Positions 57,765 to 64,000 of a DNA stretch of 64,000 nt are shown here, piece after piece. The number at the start of each line of letters is the position of its first letter. The first letter of the stretch is position 1. Origin of the DNA: Finegoldia magna ATCC 53516. GTDB lineage: Bacteria; Bacillota; Clostridia; Tissierellales; Peptoniphilaceae. Where the stretch lies: positions 1,652,524-1,716,523 of the forward strand of contig NZ_CM000955.1 in NCBI RefSeq assembly GCF_000159695.1, read 5' to 3'. The notes under the pieces are model-generated. The model saw only the letters and a program-made list of their open reading frames with translations, was not told where the DNA came from and searched no databases. The position numbers were made by a program, and so were the translations under genes.

Positions 57765-58880
57765 GATAATTTATCATAACAAGTGCAACATAAAATAACT
57801 CATAGCTAATCAGCTGTGTTAATATGTAAGTGACCAAACAAAACATATTAAAAGGAGCGATTAACTATGAGCTATAACCATCTTACCATAGAAGAGAGAT
57901 CTTGTATCTATCAATTTTTAAATTTAGGAATGAGTATAAGAAAAATTGCACAAGCACTTAAAAGGTCACCTGGTACAATATCTCGAGAAATTAAAAGAAA
58001 TTCTTCTAAAATAAAATCCAGTAGAGGAAGTTACACTAAATACTTCCCAATAAAGGCAAATGACAAATATCGTCATAGAAGGAAAGATTGTCATAGGAAA
58101 ACCAAGTTTTCTAAAGATGTTATTGAGTATTTAACTATAAAAATTAATGAACATTGGTCACCTGAACAAATATCAAATAGAAATACAAATTCTATTAATC
58201 ATATACCATCTACATCAACTATATATAGGCTTATACACGCAAAAAAACTGCCAAAAACCAGTATGGAAAATTTGAGAAGAAAAGGAAGATTTAAAAGACC
58301 AGCAGAAAAAAGAGGAAAATTTAACGATAAAGGCAGAACTATTAAGAAAAGACCTAAAGAAATATACAAAAGGCAAGAGCTAGGTCACTGGGAAGCAGAT
58401 ACAGTAGAATCAGGCAGGTTCGATCATAAAAGAAAAAGTGGATACTGTTTCGTAACTTTAGCAGAAAGAAAATCTAGATACTATATAGCAATTCTAGTTG
58501 AAAATAGAAAATCAGAAAATGTAACACCTGCAATAATCAATGCACTAAAAGATTTTCCCAAAGAATTAGTGAAAACAATAACTTTTGATAGAGGTAAAGA
58601 ATTTTCAGAATTTGAGAAAATAGAAAAAGAGTTAGGATGTAAAACTTATTTTTGTGACCCCTACTGTGCATGGCAAAAGGGTACAAATGAAAATAGTAAT
58701 GGACTTTTAAGGGAGTTTTATCCTAAGGGTATGGATTTATCGGAAGTAAATATTAATGATTTAAATTATAACTTAAGTTTAATGAATAATAGACCTAGAA
58801 AATGTATACAATATAAAACACCTAAAGAAGAACTTTTTGGTTTCTTACCATAGGTGTTGCATTTGATTTGACAATTAGTC
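57765..58880 (+). mobile_element. IS30-family insertion sequence, copy 2 (1116 bp)
   Basis: Same length, terminal inverted repeats and transposase as copy 1, in the opposite orientation. The target duplication is TTTG at 57761-57764 and 58881-58884. It is inserted antisense to the host ABC gene. Identity of the two encoded proteins suggests transposition or recombination has been recent. Confidence 0.96.
57867..58853 (+). CDS. IS30-family transposase, copy 2
   Basis: 328-residue DDE transposase, same sequence as the copy at 16556-17542: N-terminal HTH, then GHWEADTVES, TITFDRGKEF and GTNENSNGLLR carrying the D, D and E residues. AAAGGAGCGATTAACT precedes the ATG. It is transcribed against the direction of the ABC operon, so its transcript is antisense to the ATPase gene. 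Confidence 0.97.
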   Translation: MSYNHLTIEERSCIYQFLNLGMSIRKIAQALKRSPGTISREIKRNSSKIKSSRGSYTKYFPIKANDKYRHRRKDCHRKTKFSKDVIEYLTIKINEHWSPEQISNRNTNSINHIPSTSTIYRLIHAKKLPKTSMENLRRKGRFKRPAEKRGKFNDKGRTIKKRPKEIYKRQELGHWEADTVESGRFDHKRKSGYCFVTLAERKSRYYIAILVENRKSENVTPAIINALKDFPKELVKTITFDRGKEFSEFEKIEKELGCKTYFCDPYCAWQKGTNENSNGLLREFYPKGMDLSEVNINDLNYNLSLMNNRPRKCIQYKTPKEELFGFLP

Positions 58881-59169
58881 TTTGAAATACCATTGCAGTT
58901 CCTCTATCCTTAGGAGCAACATCGTTCATTTTTTTTCCATTAATAAATAAATCACCTTCAGATATATCTTCCAATCCAGCAATCATTCTGAGTGTTGTAG
59001 ATTTTCCACAACCACTAGGCCCTACAAAAACTATGAACTCTTTATCTTCTATCTCTAAATTAAAGTCGGTAACCGCAGATTTTTTGCTATTTTCATATCT
59101 TTTGTAAATATTTCTTAGAGAAATTTTGCTCATTTAACCTCCTTATTATGTGTTTTTCACAATTTTATA

Positions 59170-59210
59170 TTTGTTTTTGTTGTTTTATTTTTGCTTATCT
59201 TTGTTTCCTA
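59170..59210. promoter_or_regulatory. A/C-rich direct repeats upstream of the ABC operon
   Basis: Between the divergent ABC operon and deoR-type gene, the minus strand carries several AAACAAA-like repeats (AACAAAGATAAGCAAAAATA and AAACAACAAAAACAAATA). DeoR-family repressors commonly bind direct repeats, so this is a candidate operator; it is A-rich, so chance is not excluded. Confidence 0.35.
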
Positions 59211-59250
59211 ATCTTATAATAATCTTTAGGTGTTAAAAAATATTAATGTA

Positions 59251-59270
59251 TTCGTAAAATATACGTAAAT
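59251..59270. promoter_or_regulatory. Candidate DeoR operator, CGTAAA direct repeat
   Basis: CGTAAA occurs at 59253-59258 and 59264-59269, 11 bases apart (one helical turn), within TTCGTAAAAT ATACGTAAAT. It is about 40-50 bases upstream of the deoR-type gene's extended -10 (TGCTATAAT, near 59303-59311). Confidence 0.4.
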
Positions 59271-59342
59271 AAGCTAAAATAAAAACATAAAAATTATTTT
59301 TAATATGCTATAATAAAAATGAGGTGAAAATTTTAAAATACT

Positions 59343-60116
59343 ATGCTAAAAAATGATAGATTAAATAAAATATTACAAGATTTAAATAAACATGGTAGCA
59401 TCACAGTCCAAAATTTATCGAAAAATTTTAATGTTACTCCTGAAACTATACGCCGTGATCTAGAAACATTAGAAAATGAAAATAAATTAAAAAGAGTCTA
59501 TGGAGGTGCTATTTTAATTGACGAAAACATTCCAGAATTTGATTTGATTACAAGAAAAACAATCAACATTGAAAAAAAAATAAATTTAGCTACTATAACT
59601 ACTGACTTTGTTAAAGAAGGTTCTATGATAGCTCTAGACGACAGTACGACAAATGTAGAAATATCTAAATCATTAATAAAACAATTTAACAATATCTCAT
59701 GTATAACGAACTCTCTGTCAATAGCACAAATATTAGCTACTAATCCTTCTATCAAAATATTACTTGCTTCTGGAAGACTTAATAATAAAGATTTATTTAC
59801 ATACGGATTATCAGCAATAAATTTTATCAAAATGTACCATCCTGATATATTTTTTATGAGTGCAAGTGGTATAAATTTGAAACACGGAATTATGGATTAT
59901 GGATTTGATCAATATGATATAAAAACTACAATGAAGCAGGTCTCCTCAAAAACATTTTGTGTAGCTGATAGTACAAAATTTGGAAATACAGCAACTATTA
60001 GAGTTTGTAATTTTAATGAAGTTGATGGAATTATTACCGACCAGAATTTAGATTCTCAAATTAAGGAGAATTTCTCGGAATTAGGAATAAATCTTTTTTA
60101 TCCGGAAAATAATTAA
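59343..60116 (+). CDS. DeoR/GlpR-family transcriptional repressor
   Basis: A 257-residue DeoR-type regulator. The N-terminal winged helix-turn-helix reads RLNKILQDLNKHGSITVQNL then FNVTPETIRRDLETLENENK (about 29-48), followed by KRVYGGAI, the family hinge. The C-terminal sensor domain (about 75-250) has DDSTTNVEISKSL (about 99-111), SCITNSLSIAQIL, and VADSTKFGNTATIRV (phosphosugar-binding pocket residues). DeoR-family sensors bind phosphorylated sugars or glycerol-3-phosphate, consistent with the divergent ABC/PHP/HAD operon using a phosphate-bearing compound. GAGGTG precedes the ATG. It probably represses that operon. Confidence 0.9.
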   Translation: MLKNDRLNKILQDLNKHGSITVQNLSKNFNVTPETIRRDLETLENENKLKRVYGGAILIDENIPEFDLITRKTINIEKKINLATITTDFVKEGSMIALDDSTTNVEISKSLIKQFNNISCITNSLSIAQILATNPSIKILLASGRLNNKDLFTYGLSAINFIKMYHPDIFFMSASGINLKHGIMDYGFDQYDIKTTMKQVSSKTFCVADSTKFGNTATIRVCNFNEVDGIITDQNLDSQIKENFSELGINLFYPENN

Positions 60117-60143
60117 TATTAATTGAAGTTATATAAAAATAAT

Positions 60144-60173
60144 CCCCGCTATAATAAATAAATTAAAGCGGGG
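60144..60173 (-). terminator. Terminator after the histidine kinase gene
   Basis: CCCCGCT / AGCGGGG stem with an A/T-rich 16-base loop, followed on the minus strand by ATTATTTTTAT. The plus strand has no T-run after the stem, so it serves the kinase gene rather than the deoR-type gene. Confidence 0.75.
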
Positions 60174-60202
60174 TGGCAATGTGGATCATGTAATTTTGTA
60201 TT

Positions 60203-61477
60203 CTATTTTACTTTCTTTTTTCTAGTTACTTTAAAATTAATCTCATAAATAAATCTATCGTCATCAATTGATATTTTACTTGTTCCTCCAAGCAATTCTA
60301 TCAAATTCTTCGCAATGTACAAACCAAGTCCACTACCTTCAGAATGGCGTGACCTTTCCCCTCTTACAAATTGCCCCATCAATTCTTCTGCGCTCACTTC
60401 AATCTTATTCTTGGATACATTAGAAAATTTCAGAATAATATTGTCATCGACTACATCACATTCACCGTATACTTTTGTGTTAGGTTTTGAATACTTCACA
60501 ATGTTACTAAAAATATTTTCGATTACACGAGATAACTTTGCACCATCTGTCATCATCAATACTGTTTTTCTTTTATCACTATATTCAAAATCCAGTCCCA
60601 ACTTATTGAAATCAGAATCAAATTGACCGTAAACTTGCAATACTAATTCATTCAGCTCTACAACTTCCATTTCAATATCAATATTTCCTGTTCCAGTTTT
60701 AGAAGCATAAATCAAATCTATTACCATAGTTTTCAATCTTTTAGCGTTATATTCTAGAATTTCAATATATCTTTTCTTTTCGGCTTCATCTGTTTCATGA
60801 TTCAGCAAATCCACGTAATTTATAATAGAAGTTAAAGGTGTTTTGATATCATGTGAAATATTTGTAATCAATTCAGTTTTCATTTTTTCTGAATTGATTT
60901 TATCTTGCATTGTACTAATAACCGAATCATGTAAATGGTTAATCAAATACACAGAGTCTTTGTAAATTTCGTCGTCAATAAACACATCAATGTCTTTTCC
61001 AGAATACATAGCCTCAACTTTTTTGTTAAGCAGTATTTTGCCAAGATTATTGATTAAAATTGATATGTAAATTTTCGCTAAAATTGCACCGATGAATATA
61101 ATCCCAAACAAATTCCTATTTGTAACCATAATCGTTGCCATAGTATACATTAAAAAAATCAAAGTTAATAATGACTCAACATAAATATTGTAGTATTTTC
61201 CTTTGAAATTACTAATGAATTGATATATTAAAAATGCATTCTTTTTCTTTTTGTAAATAGTCCTTACTACCTTGACCATTGAATAGAAAAAAGCAAGCAT
61301 CGCATATATCAACGTTATGGCAACTGAAAAATTATATACATTAATTATATTTTCAATAAAAAATGATACAGTGAATACAAGAATAAAACCAAAACTAAAA
61401 TACAGTAGTAAATCTACCAATTGTTTTTCAACATAACCATCGATAGATCTAAAACTTTTCTTTATCCAGTTTATCAT
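60203..61477 (-). CDS. Sensor histidine kinase
   Basis: A 424-residue membrane kinase. Five to six N-terminal hydrophobic segments (about residues 20-150, e.g. LLLYFSFGFILVFTVSFFIE) and little extracellular loop suggest a membrane-embedded sensor. The catalytic part has the H box ITNISHDIKTPLTSIINYVD (about 203-222), N box VIENIFSNIVKYSKP and G2 box GSGLGLYIAKNLIELLGG. The usual DxGxG of the G1 box is replaced by KFSNVSKNKIEV; this variant needs checking. It shares one base with the regulator stop (TAATG-type overlap), so kinase and regulator are coupled. The signal is unknown. Confidence 0.9.
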   Translation of the reverse strand: MINWIKKSFRSIDGYVEKQLVDLLLYFSFGFILVFTVSFFIENIINVYNFSVAITLIYAMLAFFYSMVKVVRTIYKKKKNAFLIYQFISNFKGKYYNIYVESLLTLIFLMYTMATIMVTNRNLFGIIFIGAILAKIYISILINNLGKILLNKKVEAMYSGKDIDVFIDDEIYKDSVYLINHLHDSVISTMQDKINSEKMKTELITNISHDIKTPLTSIINYVDLLNHETDEAEKKRYIEILEYNAKRLKTMVIDLIYASKTGTGNIDIEMEVVELNELVLQVYGQFDSDFNKLGLDFEYSDKRKTVLMMTDGAKLSRVIENIFSNIVKYSKPNTKVYGECDVVDDNIILKFSNVSKNKIEVSAEELMGQFVRGERSRHSEGSGLGLYIAKNLIELLGGTSKISIDDDRFIYEINFKVTRKKKVK

Positions 61478-62166
61478 TAAATATCCTCTATCTTATATCC
61501 CATTCCATACACAGATTTAATCAAATCAGGTCTTCTAGGATTGATTTCAACTTTTTCTCTGAGTCTTGATATGTGGACTGAAACTATTTTTTTTACATCA
61601 TAAGGAGGAGCTTCCCACACATTTTCATAAATTTCTTCTGATGTGAATACTATTCCCTTGTTTTTCAATAAAAGTAAAATTATTCCGTACTCATAAGGAG
61701 TTAACTTTATTTCTTCACCATCAATCAATACTTCTTTTTTGTCGTCGTTGATTGTCAATCTTCCTGCTGAGAACACATTACCATTTAAAGAATTGTCTTT
61801 GCTAAGTTCTAATCTTCTCAAACAAGATTTGATTCTAGCCAATAATTCTACAGCATCGAAAGGTTTCGTAATATAATCGTCAGCACCCAAATTCAATCCC
61901 ATAACCTTATCATTCAGTTCGCTTTTTGCAGACAAAATTATGATTGGCGCGTTAGATACTTCTCTTATTTTTTGAGTTAGTTCTAATCCGTCCATTCCTT
62001 CCATCATTATATCTACCAAAAATAAATCTATTTTATTCTTTTCCATTAATTCTAATGCATCGTAACCATTATAAGCCTTCAACACATTGTAATTATCTGT
62101 TTTCAAATATATTTCTATGGCTTTTACTATGTCTTTTTCGTCGTCGACAACCATAATATTGTACAT
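61477..62166 (-). CDS. OmpR/PhoB-family response regulator
   Basis: A 229-residue regulator. The receiver begins MYNIMVVDDEKDIVKAIEIY (acidic DD pocket), carries the phosphoacceptor aspartate in LFLVDIMMEGMDGLELT (about 51-67), and the conserved Lys in DYITKPFDAVELLARI (about 99-114). A winged helix DNA-binding domain follows, with LTPYEYGIILLLLKN (about 157-171) and VSVHISRLREKVE, RRPDLIKSVYGMGYK. It is transcribed ahead of the kinase gene and probably regulates its own operon. Targets cannot be read here. Confidence 0.94.
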   Translation of the reverse strand: MYNIMVVDDEKDIVKAIEIYLKTDNYNVLKAYNGYDALELMEKNKIDLFLVDIMMEGMDGLELTQKIREVSNAPIIILSAKSELNDKVMGLNLGADDYITKPFDAVELLARIKSCLRRLELSKDNSLNGNVFSAGRLTINDDKKEVLIDGEEIKLTPYEYGIILLLLKNKGIVFTSEEIYENVWEAPPYDVKKIVSVHISRLREKVEINPRRPDLIKSVYGMGYKIEDI

Positions 62167-62228
62167 AAAAAATCACCTTCTTAACTTTTATTATACACTA
62201 AAAATCAGAAGGTGATTATTACAAAAAT

Positions 62229-64000
62229 TTAACGATTCAATTTTGGAACCAAATATTGCCCAGTATATGAATTTTTCTTACTAATTAATTTTTCAGGAGT
62301 TCCTTGGAAGATAACTTGTCCTCCACCATTTCCTCCTTCAGGTCCCAAATCGATAATATAATCCGCGACCTTAATAACATCAAGATTGTGTTCAATAACA
62401 ATAACGGTATTCCCTTGATCCACAAGTCTTTGCAAGACTTCAATTAATTTATCAATATCTGCTGAATGAAGACCCGTAGTTGGTTCATCCAAAATATATA
62501 CAGTTTTTCCTGTACTTTTTTTAGATAATTCACTGGCAAGTTTTACTCTTTGCGCTTCTCCACCGGATAATTCAGTTGAAGATTGTCCTAATTTAATATA
62601 TCCCAAACCTACATCTTGTAAAGTTTGCAATTTATTTTTAATTGGCGGAAAATTTCTAAAAAATTCTAACGCTTCATCAATTGTCATATCCAAAACATCG
62701 GCGATGTTTTTGCCTTTGTATTTTACTTGCAAAGTTTCTCTGTTATATCTTTTTCCTTTACAAACGTCACATGGAACATAAACGTCTGGTAAAAAGTGCA
62801 TTTCTACCTTTATAGTTCCATCGCCCTTACAAGCTTCACACCTTCCACCCTTTACGTTAAATGAAAATCTTCCTTTTTGATATCCTCTCATGTTTGCTTC
62901 AGGAGTCGATGCAAACAAATCTCTTATCAAATCAAATACTTTTGTATAAGTCGCTGGATTACTTCGTGGCGTTCTACCAATCGGAGATTGATCTATTTGT
63001 ACAACTTTATCCAAATTTTCAATTCCAGTGGCTGATTTGAATTTACCATTCTTCATCTTCGCATTATTCAAATCTCTGGCTAATTTCTTGTAGACAATTT
63101 CGTTGACCAATGAAGATTTGCCAGATCCTGAAACTCCTGTAACACAGTTGAAGCATGAAAGTGCAAATTTCGCATTTATATTCTTTAGGTTATTTTCTTT
63201 GCAACCTTTAAATTCTAAATATCCATTTGGTTTTCGTCTTTGTTCCGGAACAGGAATTGCCAATTCGCCAGACAAATACTTCCCTGTAATGGATCTTTTT
63301 TCTTTTATAATATCATCAATAGTTCCACAAGCTACGATTTCGCCTCCATGAACACCAGCCCCCGGTCCGATGTCAACAAGATAATCGCATTCTTTCATCG
63401 TATCTTCATCGTGTTCAACCACTACCAAAGTATTTCCAATATCCGTTAAGTTTCTAAGCGCTTTAATCAATTTATCATTGTCTCTTTGGTGAAGGCCAAT
63501 TGAAGGCTCATCTAATACATAGACAACGCCGACCAATGCAGATCCAATTTGTGTTGCCAATCTAATTCTCTGAGATTCTCCACCAGATAAAGTAGAAGCA
63601 GATCTATCCAAAGTCAAATAATCAAGCCCAACATCATTCAAAAATTGAAGTCTACTTATAATTTCCTTCAATATTTCGTCTCCAATAAATTTCTTGGACT
63701 CTTCCAATTCCAAATCTTTGAACCATTGAAGAGAATCTTTTACAGGCATTTGGCAAATTTCGTAAATATTTTTTTCATTTATGCGAACTGACAAATACTC
63801 ATCTTTTAATCTAGCTCCATGACAATAATCGCATTCAACGTCAGTCATATACTCACCAATTTTTTGATGCATAGAATCTGTCGTACTTCTATTGTATCTT
63901 TCTTCTAAGTTTTTCAAAACTCCTTCAAATTTACCGTTGAATTTTTTTCGTCCAGAAAAATGGCTATCAAAAATAAATGAGAGATTTTTCTTAGATCCAT
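62229..64000 (-). CDS. uvrA: UvrA excinuclease subunit A (N-terminus beyond window)
   Basis: UvrA recognises bulky DNA lesions as part of UvrABC nucleotide excision repair. The window shows the last ~590 residues; the frame stays open to the window edge, so the gene starts beyond base 64000. Visible features are a zinc site CDYCHGARL, the first ABC signature [19 protein letters not shown], the second Walker [18 protein letters not shown] (about 260 in the visible part), a second zinc cluster [15 protein letters not shown] ... [10 protein letters not shown], and [16 protein letters not shown] downstream terminator is not clear. Standard UvrA is ~940 residues. Confidence 0.97.
   Translation of the reverse strand, partial: GSKKNLSFIFDSHFSGRKKFNGKFEGVLKNLEERYNRSTTDSMHQKIGEYMTDVECDYCHGARLKDEYLSVRINEKNIYEICQMPVKDSLQWFKDLELEESKKFIGDEILKEIISRLQFLNDVGLDYLTLDRSASTLSGGESQRIRLATQIGSALVGVVYVLDEPSIGLHQRDNDKLIKALRNLTDIGNTLVVVEHDEDTMKECDYLVDIGPGAGVHGGEIVACGTIDDIIKEKRSITGKYLSGELAIPVPEQRRKPNGYLEFKGCKENNLKNINAKFALSCFNCVTGVSGSGKSSLVNEIVYKKLARDLNNAKMKNGKFKSATGIENLDKVVQIDQSPIGRTPRSNPATYTKVFDLIRDLFASTPEANMRGYQKGRFSFNVKGGRCEACKGDGTIKVEMHFLPDVYVPCDVCKGKRYNRETLQVKYKGKNIADVLDMTIDEALEFFRNFPPIKNKLQTLQDVGLGYIKLGQSSTELSGGEAQRVKLASELSKKSTGKTVYILDEPTTGLHSADIDKLIEVLQRLVDQGNTVIVIEHNLDVIKVADYIIDLGPEGGNGGGQVIFQGTPEKLISKKNSYTGQYLVPKLNR

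Larger units (their letters stand above)
56946..59133 (-). pseudogene. MsmX/UgpC-type ABC ATPase gene disrupted by IS30
   Basis: The 5' fragment (59133 to about 58881) begins MSKISLRNIYKRYE and includes Walker A GPSGCGKSTTLRMIAGLED (about 39-57) up to TAMVFQ, the Q-loop. The 3' fragment (57764 to 56946) resumes at QNYALYPHLNVYDNIGFG and includes the ABC signature LSGGQRQRVALGRAI, Walker B LMDEPLSNLDAK and a C-terminal OB/TOBE regulatory domain (VVLGIRPENIKI). Removing the IS plus one 4-bp duplicate gives an intact frame of 355 codons. The break falls at the Q-loop, so neither fragment can be functional. AGGAGG precedes the ATG. The transporter is likely inactive unless another cell ATPase substitutes. 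Confidence 0.95.

Noticed and set aside
62175-62228. Small hairpin (AATCA/TGATT) after the uvrA stop as a terminator
   Set aside because: Only a five-base A/T-rich stem; not convincing in DNA of this composition.

Overview
This window reads as chromosomal DNA of a low-GC, anaerobic Firmicute. I think it most likely belongs to the Gram-positive anaerobic cocci (Peptoniphilaceae, Finegoldia-like). That assignment is inference from gene content: A+T-rich codons, strong sigma-A promoters, three T-box leaders, a CIRCE operator, a tetrahydrofolate riboswitch, Rex, a dimeric GlyRS, AsnA, a NAD-type glutamate dehydrogenase, KtrAB, CstA and SpoVG, with no respiratory genes in view. About 54 genes are present and coding is very dense; no stretch over 300 bases lacks a gene or an IS/pseudogene. 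I saw no tRNA, rRNA, CRISPR array or prophage.

Layout, left to right (most genes are on the minus strand). 1-6.7 kb: ackA (cut by the window edge), plsY, der, glyA, rseC-like, tcdA and aspS behind an Asp T-box. 6.7-9.7 kb: murJ and a divergent PucR-type regulator. 9.7-23.1 kb: one long minus-strand run, Phe T-box > pheS > pheT > zapA-like > U32 peptidase > mutS2 > argS > membrane protein > TPR protein. The U32 gene is split by an IS30-family element. 23.1-27.4 kb: rRNA methyltransferase, ktrA, ktrB, asnA, spoVG. 27.5-30.3 kb: a glycosyltransferase / TVP38 / glycosyltransferase cassette, probably for glycolipid or cell-envelope glycan. 30.4-33.3 kb: a hemerythrin-like protein with a Crp/Fnr-type operator, rex and cstA. 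33.5-36.4 kb: folate operon folE > HD protein > folP > folBK behind a THF riboswitch. 36.4-39.8 kb: a DUF697 GTPase with a small partner, and groES-groEL with CIRCE. 39.9-43.7 kb: OGG1-type glycosylase, gdhA, and glyS behind a Gly T-box. 43.7-48.4 kb: SRAP, lgt, yebC, nadE, yigZ, hflX. 48.5-51.5 kb: PBP1A on the plus strand. 51.7-60.1 kb: a ugp/mal-type ABC importer with a CehA/PHP metallohydrolase, a HAD phosphatase and a divergent DeoR regulator; its ATPase gene is split by a second IS30 copy. 60.2-64 kb: a two-component system and the 3' part of uvrA.

The most informative features are the two IS30 insertions. Both elements are 1116 bp, encode identical transposases, lie in opposite orientation about 40 kb apart and have clean 4-bp target duplications. 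Removing each element plus one duplication restores an uninterrupted frame of 713 codons for U32 and 355 for the ABC ATPase. These are therefore recent strain-level knockouts, and together the copies form a potential 40-kb inversion switch. Copy 1 lies in the same direction as a run that continues into argS; copy 2 opposes its host operon. Other leads are a Crp/Fnr-type palindrome centred at -41.5 of the hemerythrin promoter, an HD-domain protein in the folate operon that could fill the missing dihydroneopterin-triphosphate dephosphorylation step, the ABC/CehA/HAD/DeoR module as a possible organophosphate-ester uptake pathway, and the GTPase pair. I found no clear evidence of a wholly new system; these are hypotheses to test.
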